32,693 nucleotides of DNA from an uncultured Chitinophagales bacterium (GTDB lineage: Bacteria; Bacteroidota; Bacteroidia; Chitinophagales; UBA2359): positions 1 to 32,693 of the forward strand of contig CALBCY010000129.1 in assembly GCA_937927195.1 (NCBI GenBank), read 5' to 3'. This document shows positions 24,629 through 32,693 of this stretch, piece after piece (within the stretch, counting starts at the first letter, position 1; each line of letters begins with the position of its first letter). The notes under the pieces were generated by a model. It did not search any database, was not told the origin of the DNA, and was given only the letters and a program-made list of their open reading frames with translations. The position numbers and the translations under genes were made by a program.

Positions 24629-26212
24629 TTACTTCTGGCTTTTTATCAAAGCCATATACCTGTTAAACTCTTTCTTAACAACTGGGGCCAATAAGAACAA
24701 TCCGATCATGTTTGGAAACAGCATTGCAAAAATCATGGCATCAGAAAAATCAATAACTGCACCCAAACTGGCTGAAGCACCAATTACAACGAAAACGCAG
24801 AAAAGGAATTTGTAGAGATATTCTGCAGCTTTGCTTCTTCCAAATAAATAAGACCAAGCTTGATAGCCATAATAAGACCAAGAAATCATCGTGGAGAATG
24901 CAAATAAAATTACAGCCAAAGCAAGCACATAAGGGAACCAGCTAAAGGTTGATGCAAAGGCTGCAGATGTTGCTTGAACACCATCTGGACTCTTAACACC
25001 ATAAGTCATAATTGCACCATCAAAATTGGTAATCACAATCACCAAAGCAGTCATTGTACAAACCACAACTGTATCTATAAACGGTTCTAAAAGAGCAACC
25101 AGACCTTCACTGGCAGGATGCTTCGTTTTTACGGCAGAGTGGGCAATTGATGCCGAACCTATACCTGCTTCATTCGAAAAGGCGGCTCGTTGGAAACCTT
25201 GTATCAATACCCCTATAAATCCACCTGTTATTGCTCCAGGAGAAAAAGCACCGCTAAGAATCGTGCTAAATGCTTTTGGTATCAATGAGGCATTCATAAA
25301 GAGGATGCCCAATGCGGCAACTACATAAACAACAACCATCAATGGAACGATTTTATCTGTAACCTTGGCAATACTCTTAATACCACCAATGATAACTATT
25401 CCAACTAAAACTGCCATGATCAAACCAAACAACCAGCCCATTCCTTCTACTCCAGTTACTTTAGAAAACATGGAATAAGCCTGATTGGATTGGAACATAT
25501 TTCCTCCTCCAAAGGAGCCACCAATACACATGACAGCGAAAAATGCAGCTAGGATTTTTCCTAAAATGCCCATGCCTGCGCCTTTTTCTTTCAAACCTTT
25601 GCTCAAGTAATACATCGGACCACCATATACCGTTCCATCGCTTCCAATTTCACGGTACATAACTCCTAAGGTACATTCAACGAACTTTGAAGCCATTCCG
25701 ATCAATCCTGCTACAATCATCCAAAAAGTTGCTCCTGGACCACCAAGGGACAAGGCAACCGCAACACCAGCAATATTTCCGAGGCCAACTGTTCCTGACA
25801 ATGCAGCCGTAAGGGCCTGAAAGTGAGAAACCTCACCAAAGTGTCCCTCAACTCTAATGGTATCCGGATTGTCACCGTCTACTGATGAAACAGAATCTGA
25901 ATATATTTCAGTAGAACCACCTTCTTCCAAGTCATCATACTTTCCACGAATGATGTTGATCGAGGTTCCAAAGTTTCTAAAATTGATAAAACCAAAGTAA
26001 ATAGTGAAATAGAGCGCTCCAAATAATAAGACAATCAAAACTATAGGGACATCAACTCCAGCAATAGGAATTGCATAAAATACAGTTTTTACGATTGGTT
26101 CGGTTAGGACTTTAAATTGTTCGTTGATTCGGGCATCAAGAGCCTGCTCCTGAGCTTGGAGAAATTGCGCTGCTCCCAAAAATAGCGCTAATAAAGAAAT
26201 TATTCTTTTCAT
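24629..26212 (-). CDS. AGCS-family sodium:alanine/glycine symporter
   Basis: A 527-residue transporter of the alanine-or-glycine:cation symporter family, which brings small amino acids in with sodium at the inner membrane. Recognisable segments: [18 protein letters not shown] and [17 protein letters not shown], then [24 protein letters not shown], and later [19 protein letters not shown] and [15 protein letters not shown]. About ten or eleven membrane helices are evident. The N-terminus ([22 protein letters not shown]) looks like a cleavable signal peptide ahead of the first real membrane helix, a pattern I recall in other Bacteroidota members of this family. ATG 26212 is chosen over 26224 because it begins this signal directly. 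The gene has its own terminator. Confidence 0.94.
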   Translation of the reverse strand: MKRIISLLALFLGAAQFLQAQEQALDARINEQFKVLTEPIVKTVFYAIPIAGVDVPIVLIVLLFGALYFTIYFGFINFRNFGTSINIIRGKYDDLEEGGSTEIYSDSVSSVDGDNPDTIRVEGHFGEVSHFQALTAALSGTVGLGNIAGVAVALSLGGPGATFWMIVAGLIGMASKFVECTLGVMYREIGSDGTVYGGPMYYLSKGLKEKGAGMGILGKILAAFFAVMCIGGSFGGGNMFQSNQAYSMFSKVTGVEGMGWLFGLIMAVLVGIVIIGGIKSIAKVTDKIVPLMVVVYVVAALGILFMNASLIPKAFSTILSGAFSPGAITGGFIGVLIQGFQRAAFSNEAGIGSASIAHSAVKTKHPASEGLVALLEPFIDTVVVCTMTALVIVITNFDGAIMTYGVKSPDGVQATSAAFASTFSWFPYVLALAVILFAFSTMISWSYYGYQAWSYLFGRSKAAEYLYKFLFCVFVVIGASASLGAVIDFSDAMIFAMLFPNMIGLFLLAPVVKKEFNRYMALIKSQK

Positions 26213-26455
26213 GAAATAATGCATTAGTTAAATCAAAGGTTTAGTGTCAATGGTCTTTTAAAATTGCTTGAAGGCAATTGCAAAGCTCATTGTTTTTTTT
26301 AGTTTACTCTTTCGAATCGCTCTAATGAAAGAGCAGATCACAAATAAGCAGACGAATAAATAGCAATAATGATGATAAATTTACCATTAAATGTTAAAAT
26401 ATCAAGAATTAGACCAATTGAAGAAGAAAACTTTCGGATTGGGGGGCATTTAAGG

Positions 26456-26483
26456 CTGTCAGTTTTCCAAACACTGACAGTGT
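26456..26483. repeat. Interlocking inverted repeat, REP-like
   Basis: CTGTCAGT (26456-26463) pairs with ACTGACAG (26473-26480), and the second arm is also part of the palindrome ACACTG-A-CAGTGT (26471-26483). The sequence TGTCAGT...TTCCAAAC...CTGACAG followed by TTCGAGACC is reminiscent of short palindromic intergenic repeats of Bacteroidota, but only one copy is present here. Confidence 0.45.
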
Positions 26484-26529
26484 TCGAGACCTCTCGTCTA
26501 TTCTTTGCAAAATTATTCTTTACAAAACG

Positions 26530-26577
26530 AAAGTGGCAGATAAAGTGGCAGATATAGTAGCAGGTAAGGTAGCAGGT
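26530..26577. repeat. 12-bp minisatellite, four units
   Basis: AAAGTGGCAGAT, AAAGTGGCAGAT, ATAGTAGCAGGT, AAGGTAGCAGGT stand head to tail. The first two are identical; the last two share the GTAGCAGGT variant. Confidence 0.8.
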
Positions 26578-26685
26578 AAAGGATTCCAGTTCAGATATAG
26601 ATATCATCTTAAGAATTGCCCCTTTTGGCTAAACAGTATTATTGGATTTCCAATGTATTGGAAAGATGAATGGTAAAAAGCTACC

Positions 26686-26826
26686 TTACAGATTCTTTTT
26701 CTTTTTAGAACTGGTTTTAAACTTTGGGCAATCACATTTTTTATAAACAGAACAGCTGTTCAATGAAAGCGAAGCAACCAAAACCAGGCTAAAAAGTACT
26801 TTGTGTTTATTTAAGAATCTGTACAT
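26686..26826 (-). CDS. Micro-lipoprotein, 46 residues (second of pair)
   Basis: A very short gene read on the minus strand: ATG at 26824-26826, TAA at 26686-26688. The product has a basic start (MYRFLNKHK), a hydrophobic stretch (10-20) and a lipobox LNSC with C25 as the lipid-modified residue, leaving a mature peptide of 22 residues: a CDCPKF motif (31-36) and a lysine-rich tail (six lysines in the last 12 residues). It starts 4 nt after the stop of the upstream lipoprotein gene, and the two mature N-termini align (CGVFSKSRCDRCPEF and CSVYKKCDCPKF), so they are paralogues in one operon. The start, signal and lipobox agree well enough to call it a gene despite its size. Function unknown; the close Cys pair could bind metal or form a disulfide. 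Confidence 0.7.
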   Translation of the reverse strand: MYRFLNKHKVLFSLVLVASLSLNSCSVYKKCDCPKFKTSSKKKKNL

Positions 26827-26830
26827 TGTA

Positions 26831-27040
26831 TTAGTTTGAATTGTTTGAAGGATCTAAAGCAGCATCTAAATGTGCTGAAAATTCAGTATCCTCGCCAATC
26901 TCAAGGTTTTCGTATTGGTATTCCGTAAATTCCGGACAACGGTCGCATCTAGATTTACTAAATACTCCGCAACTGGTCATTGACAGGGCAATACTGAAAG
27001 AGATCAACAATAAAAAAGAAAAGAAACGTTTTTGTTTCAT
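26831..27040 (-). CDS. Small lipoprotein, 69 residues (first of pair)
   Basis: The product begins with MKQKRFF, a hydrophobic stretch, and a lipobox SMTSC with C24 as the modified cysteine. The mature part of 46 residues contains RCDRCPEF (C32, C35) and then an acidic tail (YENLEIGEDTEFSAHLD). The frame opens at 27067, but those nine extra residues precede the signal peptide, and the -7 box at 27065-27072 would overlap them, so ATG 27040 is used. The second, 46-residue lipoprotein gene follows after 4 bp and shares the C-x-V-[FY]...C-D-x-C-P-x-F pattern. The first has an acidic tail, the second a basic one. Both are expected to be anchored in the inner or outer membrane. Function unknown. Confidence 0.8.
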   Translation of the reverse strand: MKQKRFFSFLLLISFSIALSMTSCGVFSKSRCDRCPEFTEYQYENLEIGEDTEFSAHLDAALDPSNNSN

Positions 27041-27064
27041 AGTACTTTGATTAACGTAATGCCA

Positions 27065-27072
27065 CAAAGTTA
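27065..27072 (-). promoter_or_regulatory. Candidate -7 box of the lipoprotein pair
   Basis: On the minus strand this reads TAACTTTG, matching TAnnTTTG, 24 nt upstream of ATG 27040. No clear -33 element. Confidence 0.4.
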
Positions 27073-27158
27073 ATTCTTTATGGATGAAATTTTAACATTA
27101 ACTCAGCTAATGCTCTTATAAATGATCAATTAGAGGACAAAAATTACAATTTAACAAC

Positions 27159-28286
27159 TTGAAATCTAGGAAAATTAAAATATTGGTGGGCGTACTGAAC
27201 TGGGGCTTGGGCCATGCGACAAGAATGATTCCACTCATAAAAGCCTTGCAGAAGCAAAAGGTCGAAGTGATCATTGGTGGAGATGGGGCTTCTCTTCTTT
27301 TTATGAAAAAGGAATTTCCTGATATAGAGTTCTTAGACTTAGAACCCTACAATGTTCAGTATCACGAAAAAGGAAGTTTAGAATGGGTGGTCATGCAACA
27401 ATTTCCTAGATTGATGAAGGTGGTGAAAAAAGAAAACAAGGACCTTGATTCATTAATCCAAGAACATGATTTAGATGCGGTTATTTCTGACAATAGATAT
27501 GGTCTTTGGTCCCATAAAATTCCTTCAATTTTAATCACTCATCAGGTTTTTATTAAAACAGATCCAAGGTGGAGGATTTTCAATTCCGTCATTAATAAAT
27601 TACACCATAAATACATCAATAAGTTTTATCAATGCTGGATTCCAGACTATGAAAATGCCCCATCACTTTCTGGTGAGCTTTCACACAATAAGGAAATCGA
27701 TCAAGCAAAGTTTAAATACATTGGACCATTGTCAAGACTCGAGAAGAAGGATCTTGAAATAAAAAATGACTTAATGATATTGTTATCTGGTCCGGAACCA
27801 CATCGTGGTATTTTCGAAGAACAATTATTGGAACAGTTGGATGAAATTGATGACAGGGTTCTTCTAGCTGCTGGTAAAGTAGATGAGTGGCAAGCAAGCT
27901 GGGCAAAAGCAAACTTGCGGTATTATAATTTTTTGGATAGTGCTGAGGTTGAGCGTGAAATGAATGCCAGCAGATTGATCTTGTGTCGATCGGGATACAG
28001 CAGTATAATGGATTTGGCACGACTCAATAAAAATGCCATTTTGGTCCCAACCCCAGGTCAAGGTGAGCAACTCTATCTTGCAAAACATTTCAAGGAGCAA
28101 AAAATATTCTATTCAACTGAGCAGAAAAATTTCAATCTAAAAGAAGCTTTGGAAAAGAGTAAAGATTACCCTGGAATAAACTTTTCCAGTTTCAATAAAG
28201 AGAAAGAGCGCCTAGAATTAAGGATTAAAGATTTTTTAAATTCAATGTTTAACAATGACCCAAATTTAACTTATCTTGAAAGCTGA
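27159..28286 (+). CDS. MurG-like glycosyltransferase (GT-B fold)
   Basis: A 375-residue protein of the GT28/MJ1255-like group (Pfam Glyco_trans_1_3 type). The N-terminus KILVGVLNWGLGHATRMIPLI is the glycine-rich acceptor-side motif; the C-terminal domain holds MILLSGPEPHRGIFEEQLL, SRLILCRSGYSSIMDLARL and NAILVPTPGQGEQLYLAKHF, the nucleotide-sugar binding side, as in MurG (SGxxTxxE-like and PxxxxxEQxxNA-like). No signal peptide; likely bound to the inner face of the membrane. Donor and acceptor are unknown. The start is TTG 27159 (MKSRKIKIL); no ATG is available before the conserved motif. The formimidoylglutamase-family gene follows after 43 bp. Confidence 0.85.
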   Translation: MKSRKIKILVGVLNWGLGHATRMIPLIKALQKQKVEVIIGGDGASLLFMKKEFPDIEFLDLEPYNVQYHEKGSLEWVVMQQFPRLMKVVKKENKDLDSLIQEHDLDAVISDNRYGLWSHKIPSILITHQVFIKTDPRWRIFNSVINKLHHKYINKFYQCWIPDYENAPSLSGELSHNKEIDQAKFKYIGPLSRLEKKDLEIKNDLMILLSGPEPHRGIFEEQLLEQLDEIDDRVLLAAGKVDEWQASWAKANLRYYNFLDSAEVEREMNASRLILCRSGYSSIMDLARLNKNAILVPTPGQGEQLYLAKHFKEQKIFYSTEQKNFNLKEALEKSKDYPGINFSSFNKEKERLELRIKDFLNSMFNNDPNLTYLES

Positions 28287-28329
28287 TTTAATCGTTGAGA
28301 AATAAAAAGTATCTAATTAGAAAAAACCA

Positions 28330-29490
28330 ATGACTTCAATTGATGTTATCAATAACTTTGTTCGCCCTGTTTCGCCAACCAGTTTGGCAGAAATTAAGAA
28401 GTTGAACATTAACCAGTGGGGACACAGAATCGCTTTTAATAAAGGCGAAGCTCTGGTAAAGGGGCAATATGATTTAGCCATAATAGGTTTGAATATTAAC
28501 CCAAGTACAGAAATTAGTCCAGTAGATGCTGTTCGACAAGAATTGTATCAGCTTTATACCTGGAAGGATAAAATGAAAGTTGTCGACCTTGGAGATATTC
28601 AGGGAAAATCGCCTAAAGATGTAATCATCGCATTTGAAACAGTTTTTAGAGAATTGCTTGCATTGGATTTATGTTGTGTAATTATCGGAGACGTTCAAGA
28701 ACTAACATACTATCAGTTCAAATCTTACGAAGCTTTGGAAAAAGATATTTGTGTAGCTGTTGTCGATGAAAAAATAGATGGAGGAGAAGTCAACAGACGA
28801 ACCGATAATTCTTCGTACATCTACAAAATGTTTTCCCATCAACCCAACTTCCTTAAGAATTACCAACAGCTTGCTTATCAAACTTTTTTGGTCAATCCAA
28901 ATCAAGTGGATGTGCTCAGGAAAAAGCAGTTTGAATGTTATCGCCTCGGATACTTACTGGATGATTTGAGAAGATTGGAACCGGTTCTTCGAAATACGGA
29001 CATGGTTTCTGTCGATGTTTCTTGTCTTCGTTACGCAGATGCTCCCGGTCAGGTTAGCGCTTCCCCAAATGGGTTTTCAGCGCATGATCTTTGTCGCTTG
29101 GGTCGATATGCTGGAGTAAGTGACACTGTGAGTAGTTTTGCTGTTTATGAATACTTGCCTCAACTCGACAATGGAGGTTTGACAGCAAAAGTTATTGCGC
29201 AAACAATTTGGCATTTTGTAAATGCCTATTACGATCGCCACTATGAAGATCCTGAAGCTTATGAGGAAGATTACCTTCGTTACAATGTAAACATCAATGA
29301 TCAGGGAGAAGAAATAGTATTTATCAAAAGCCCAAGAACAGGTCGCTGGTGGATGCGAGTGCCACTAATGGGTAACGAAGAAAAAAACTATGAGTACGTA
29401 GCTTGTACTGAAGAGGATTATGAAATTGCGACAAAGAGAGAAATTCCGGATAGATGGATGCAGGCTTTTGTGAAATTATCTGCGTCGTAA
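28330..29490 (+). CDS. Formimidoylglutamase-family protein with degenerate metal site
   Basis: A 386-residue protein with the arginase/ureohydrolase fold. The metal-binding motifs can be located but are altered: GGxHD is G-D-V-Q-E (120-124); DAHxD is D-E-K-I-D (146-150); SxDxDxxDP is S-V-D-V-S (227-231), followed by YADAPGQ. So of the six usual manganese ligands both histidines and one aspartate are replaced, and a normal binuclear site is unlikely. In my recollection, proteins annotated as formimidoylglutamase in other Bacteroidota show similar losses and the same conserved C-terminus (SPRTGRWWMRVP, and REIPDRWMQA near the end). It may be a structural or regulatory pseudoenzyme. Same direction as the glycosyltransferase 43 bp upstream; its 3' end overlaps the next, convergent gene by 15 bp. 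Confidence 0.85.
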   Translation: MTSIDVINNFVRPVSPTSLAEIKKLNINQWGHRIAFNKGEALVKGQYDLAIIGLNINPSTEISPVDAVRQELYQLYTWKDKMKVVDLGDIQGKSPKDVIIAFETVFRELLALDLCCVIIGDVQELTYYQFKSYEALEKDICVAVVDEKIDGGEVNRRTDNSSYIYKMFSHQPNFLKNYQQLAYQTFLVNPNQVDVLRKKQFECYRLGYLLDDLRRLEPVLRNTDMVSVDVSCLRYADAPGQVSASPNGFSAHDLCRLGRYAGVSDTVSSFAVYEYLPQLDNGGLTAKVIAQTIWHFVNAYYDRHYEDPEAYEEDYLRYNVNINDQGEEIVFIKSPRTGRWWMRVPLMGNEEKNYEYVACTEEDYEIATKREIPDRWMQAFVKLSAS

Positions 29491-30576
29491 TATCTTTTCG
29501 ACAATTAAATTTTGACGGTATTCTATTGCAATAAAATTAAGCCCTTCTAATACATCTTTGGCTTCTAATGAAATCTGATGTTGTCCTGCGGAAAAATATT
29601 CGTCACTTATTAAAGAATGAATTTTTTCTCCATTTGAGCTGTAAATGCAAATGTTGATTCTTTCAGCAACTGGTAAGTTGAAGTGAAGTTGGAATTGACT
29701 ATTGGAAATATTGGGATAAATATCTAGCTCTGCAAAGATATTATCATTTGCATGATTTGTGAAAAGGGCAAGGTTAACCGAGTCTACAACATTTGTGTCA
29801 ATCACCATTGTATCAATCACCATGGTATCTATTATCTCCAAACCATAATTTTTGTTTATGCTGTCTAGTTGTACTTCACAATTTATGGCATCAAAAACAA
29901 TCAAATCTAAAATTGTTTCTTCAGGTAATTTACCCAAATAATATTGCGAAGAATACAATTCATCATCGTAAAAACCTTGAAAGTTTTTGTCATAAATTCT
30001 GTAAGGTGGCTGCCCATTTATAAAATTGAATTCAACCATATAATCTCCGTTCTCCAAGGGTACACTTAGCGCATCAACTGAAAAAATACTGTCTGGATCG
30101 GTAGAGCATTCAAAAACAACATCGGGAATAGCTGGACCAATACAAGCTCGACAAAAAGAAATTACTTTCAATTGTCCATAAGCAACCTCTTCACCCAGTT
30201 GATTGTATTTTGTAACATTTACAGTGGTCGTATTGGAGCCGGCAATTAAAAGAAAAGCCTGACATTCAGGATATTCAAGACAAACATTTTCAAAGTCTCC
30301 ATTGAATACATAATAAAATCCCATAGCAGCTTCTTCTTCAGACCAAATATAATCTGGAAGAGAAACAAACAGTTCAAGTTCTAACTGTTCATTGTAACTG
30401 CCTTGATAATAAAGGCTTATACAAGGGACACAGTCGCCACCACAATTCAATTTAAACTCAGTTCCGTTGATTAAATTATCATCGCAAGTTTGCCCAATCA
30501 ATGAAGTACAGAAAATCAAACTGATCAAACTGATTAAATTGAAGAAAACAATAGTTGTATATCCTTTAATATTCAT
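29476..30576 (-). CDS. Secreted protein with T9SS C-terminal sorting domain
   Basis: A 366-residue protein. A signal peptide covers about residues 1-29 (ending SLIGQ). It is followed by TCDDNLINGTEFKLNCGGDC and VPC, a form of the cysteine motif CxDGxxNGxExxxDCGGxCxPC seen in Bacteroidota surface proteins. The middle has several more cysteines and no known domain; a VIDTM repeat linker (IDTMVIDTMVIDTN) leads to the C-terminal 85 residues, a type A sorting domain: LDIYPNISNSQFQLHF, then INICIYSSNGEKI, and a basic end (KILRRR). This domain directs transfer across the outer membrane through the type IX system. The frame opens at 30606, but ATG 30576 begins the signal peptide. The last 15 bp overlap the convergent gene. 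Confidence 0.85.
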   Translation of the reverse strand: MNIKGYTTIVFFNLISLISLIFCTSLIGQTCDDNLINGTEFKLNCGGDCVPCISLYYQGSYNEQLELELFVSLPDYIWSEEEAAMGFYYVFNGDFENVCLEYPECQAFLLIAGSNTTTVNVTKYNQLGEEVAYGQLKVISFCRACIGPAIPDVVFECSTDPDSIFSVDALSVPLENGDYMVEFNFINGQPPYRIYDKNFQGFYDDELYSSQYYLGKLPEETILDLIVFDAINCEVQLDSINKNYGLEIIDTMVIDTMVIDTNVVDSVNLALFTNHANDNIFAELDIYPNISNSQFQLHFNLPVAERINICIYSSNGEKIHSLISDEYFSAGQHQISLEAKDVLEGLNFIAIEYRQNLIVEKILRRR

Positions 30577-30612
30577 TTCAAGACTTAAATTAAATAATAG
30601 GATCAAATTTCA

Positions 30613-30620
30613 CAAATATA
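30613..30620 (-). promoter_or_regulatory. Candidate -7 box of the T9SS cargo gene
   Basis: On the minus strand this reads TATATTTG, matching TAnnTTTG, 36 nt upstream of ATG 30576. It also lies at the most upstream in-frame start, supporting the downstream ATG. Confidence 0.4.
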
Positions 30621-30889
30621 CCATAAAACTAAAGTCGTCGGCGATACCCTTTGGCTTTACAAGAAGTTAATAACCTTTGTTAAGGAATGCCATTCATCCT
30701 AGTCAGTAAACGGACAGAGAAATCAAATGTTAAAGACATATTGCTTAAATTTAGAAATAGAATTGGAATAAAATACTATCATTGTTCTAAAGAACTGCCT
30801 TAGCAAATAGGAAAATAGGAAAATCGAAAAATTCTAAATGAATATATCTAAACAATACAGCTGATTATAAACTAAACAATTTTACGCAC

Positions 30890-32693
30890 ATGAATTTATT
30901 TGCCCGTCTTTCTGCTTTGATTATTGCCCTAATAGCCATCTTGAGTGTTTCATTAGGTATGCAAGCCCAACAGGTTCACCATGTACAAGGTGAGCTTTTA
31001 GTGAAATTTTACAAGGATGTTGATGTTCGTCAATGGGTCATGAATCACAAGGTGGTGAATGATCGTGAAATTGGAATGAAATTCAATAAGCGGGTTTCAA
31101 TACCTATGAATATTTATTCTGTCAATTTTGATTTTACTAAAATAGATGAGAACGAATTATTGCGATTGGTCAGATATAGTGATGCTGTAGAATTGGCGCA
31201 ATTCAATCATTTTGTCAAATTGAGGTCAACAGAGCCCAACGATCCTGAATTTCCAAATCAATGGCAGTATATAAATACTGGTCAGTCTGGAGGAACGCCT
31301 GGAGCTGATATCGATGCAGATTTAGCATGGGATATTGCAACAGGTGGATTGACTTCACAGGGAGACACCATTGTTGTTTGTATAATTGATGATGGGATCG
31401 ATAATGATCACCCAGATATAGAACCGAATCTTTGGGTGAATATAGAAGAAATTCCGAACAACGGAATAGATGATGATGCCAACGGATTCGTAGATGATTA
31501 TCGTGGATGGGACACAGGATCAGGTTCTGATGCAGTTTATGACGGTGGAGGACATGGAACACCAGTAGCGGGAATTGTTGGAGCAAAAGGAAATGATGGT
31601 TTTGGTGTAGCTGGTGTTAATTGGGATGTGAAATTAATGATTGTACAAGGAGGTTCAGGTGTTGAAAGTGAAGTTTTGGAAGCCTATTCATATCCTTTAA
31701 CTGCAAGAATGAGATACAACAGTTCAGATGGCGCTCGTGGAGCCTTTGTTGTTTCCACAAATGCTTCTTGGGGGACTGACTTTGGTCAACCTGCCGACGC
31801 TCCACTCTGGTGTGCTTTTTACGATACTTTAGGAGTTCATGGTATAATAAGTTGTGGTGCTACTATTAATGGTAATCAGAATGTCGATGTAATAGGAGAT
31901 CTTCCAACTGCCTGCCCGAGTGATTATTTAATTTCAGTAACCAATATGAATCACAATGATCAAAAAGTTACTGGAGCTGGATATGGTGCTGAGACAATTG
32001 ATTTAGGGGCATTTGGTCAAGATACATGGACAGTAAGTTCTGGAGGAGGATTTGGAGGATTTGGAGGAACATCTGGTGCAACACCACATGTTGCCGGAGC
32101 AATTGCACTTTTGTATTCTGGTCCATGTCCGAACTTTGTCAGTTTGGCAAAAGCTGATCCTGCTGCTGCTGCGCTTTTAGCAAAACAATATGTTTTGGAA
32201 GGGGTTGACCCGAATGCAAGTCTTGATGGTATAACCACCACTGGAGGAAGATTAAATATTTTTAATAGTATGCAAATGCTTTTGGATGATTGTGGACCTT
32301 GTCCTCCTCCAGCAAGTTTAGCTGCTGTTGACCTAACAGATACAAACGCAAGTCTTGTTTGGGTTGAAAACGATAGCATCTTGGTATCAAATTTACAATG
32401 GCGAGCAATTGGAGCAACGGACTGGAATGTTGAAATGGATGTTGAGGCTCCTTTCGCATTGAGTGGATTGATGGCTTGTACGGAGTATGAATTTGCGATG
32501 TTTGCCAATTGTGAAAATGAGGACTCAGATGTTACTACATCATATGATTTTAAAACGGATGGTTGTTGCGAGAATCCAACACAATTTGCAGTTTCAGATA
32601 TTGACAATTCAGAAATTACTGTTGAGTGGTCAAATGTTTTGGCTGCTGAATCTTACAATGTTCAAATCGCTGAACTGGGATCTGGTGCATGGA
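30890..32693 (+). CDS. Secreted subtilase (S8) with Fn3-like domains, partial
   Basis: A serine protease open to the end of the window (601 codons, no stop). Residues 1-26 form a signal peptide. Residues about 28-125 are a propeptide-like region (VQGELLVKFYKD..), and the catalytic domain covers about 130-450. The triad is visible: D167 in CIIDDGIDNDHPD, H222 in GGGHGTPVAG, S395 in GGTSGATPHVAG; the oxyanion asparagine is probably in STNASWG. The stretch before the serine is Gly/Phe-rich. From about residue 465 come Fn3-like repeats (CPPPASLAAV ... LVWVENDSI; then CCENPTQFAV ... ITVEWSNV). Such proteases in this lineage usually end in a T9SS sorting domain, which would lie beyond the window. 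The start ATG is at 30890; the 283-bp gap to the divergent T9SS gene holds both promoters. Confidence 0.92.
   Translation, partial: MNLFARLSALIIALIAILSVSLGMQAQQVHHVQGELLVKFYKDVDVRQWVMNHKVVNDREIGMKFNKRVSIPMNIYSVNFDFTKIDENELLRLVRYSDAVELAQFNHFVKLRSTEPNDPEFPNQWQYINTGQSGGTPGADIDADLAWDIATGGLTSQGDTIVVCIIDDGIDNDHPDIEPNLWVNIEEIPNNGIDDDANGFVDDYRGWDTGSGSDAVYDGGGHGTPVAGIVGAKGNDGFGVAGVNWDVKLMIVQGGSGVESEVLEAYSYPLTARMRYNSSDGARGAFVVSTNASWGTDFGQPADAPLWCAFYDTLGVHGIISCGATINGNQNVDVIGDLPTACPSDYLISVTNMNHNDQKVTGAGYGAETIDLGAFGQDTWTVSSGGGFGGFGGTSGATPHVAGAIALLYSGPCPNFVSLAKADPAAAALLAKQYVLEGVDPNASLDGITTTGGRLNIFNSMQMLLDDCGPCPPPASLAAVDLTDTNASLVWVENDSILVSNLQWRAIGATDWNVEMDVEAPFALSGLMACTEYEFAMFANCENEDSDVTTSYDFKTDGCCENPTQFAVSDIDNSEITVEWSNVLAAESYNVQIAELGSGAW

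Larger units (their letters stand above)
26213..26685. other. Repeat-rich intergenic region
   Basis: 473 bp without a supported gene. It includes the presumed promoter of the symporter, an interlocking inverted repeat at 26456-26483, and a four-unit 12-bp minisatellite at 26530-26577. Open frames crossing it on both strands are produced by the repeats and show no family features. Confidence 0.55.

Noticed and set aside
26338-26607. 89-codon minus-strand frame with CHFICHF-type repeats
   Set aside because: The peptide repeats come from the 12-bp minisatellite; no signal, no motif, and no credible start context.
30807-30825. Short ATAGGAAA direct repeat before the subtilase gene
   Set aside because: Two copies of an A-rich octamer are expected by chance at this base composition.
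1-32693. tRNA, rRNA, CRISPR arrays, insertion sequences, prophage or defence islands
   Set aside because: Scanning the gaps on both strands showed no cloverleaf, spaced repeats, transposase or phage-like genes.

Overview
The window looks like a chromosomal segment of a low-GC Bacteroidota, plausibly a Saprospiraceae-type organism; the genus cannot be fixed from sequence alone. The evidence is a DUF2480 protein, a lineage-type arginase-fold protein, a GlmM of the Bacteroidota type, an AGCS carrier with an N-terminal signal peptide, secreted proteins with type IX secretion (T9SS) features, and TAnnTTTG promoter boxes with little sign of Shine-Dalgarno sites. Several genes start with TTG or GTG (uvrA, glmM, the LUD protein, the glycosyltransferase). 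I found no rRNA, tRNA, CRISPR array, insertion sequence or prophage.

Layout. 1-3.5 kb: end of an unknown gene, nadD, then on the minus strand a secreted thioredoxin-fold protein and a pair of TPM-domain proteins. 3.9-6.7 kb: uvrA (-). 7.1-8.1 kb: an ECF sigma factor and a small conserved-looking protein, each with its own strong terminator. 8.5-11.97 kb: DUF2480 protein, MltD-like lytic transglycosylase, two-domain GNAT acetyltransferase, monoacylglycerol-lipase-like hydrolase (all +). 12.2-14.5 kb: a possible small RNA, a DUF151 nuclease-family protein and glmM (+), facing a NUDIX hydrolase (-). 15.3-18.9 kb: a membrane acyltransferase, rpiB and a secreted M28 peptidase (+). 19.2-21.1 kb: a LutB-like LUD protein without its iron-sulfur motifs, overlapping rnhB (+). 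21.2-26.2 kb: an AddA/RecB-like helicase-nuclease and an AGCS sodium:amino-acid symporter (both -). 26.2-27.0 kb: a repeat-rich gap and two tiny paralogous lipoprotein genes (-). 27.2-29.5 kb: a MurG-like glycosyltransferase and a degenerate formimidoylglutamase-family protein (+). 29.5-32.7 kb: a T9SS cargo protein (-) and the first 601 codons of a secreted subtilase (+) that runs off the end.

Most of the content is housekeeping: NAD synthesis, DNA repair, amino-sugar and pentose-phosphate metabolism, RNA/DNA hybrid removal and envelope maintenance. I see no obvious new multi-gene system. The most unusual items are the LutB homologue stripped of both Fe-S cluster motifs, the tandem pair of micro-lipoproteins (one only 46 residues), the arginase-fold protein that has lost metal ligands, a perfect 22-bp palindrome at 2103-2124, and several structured intergenic stretches.
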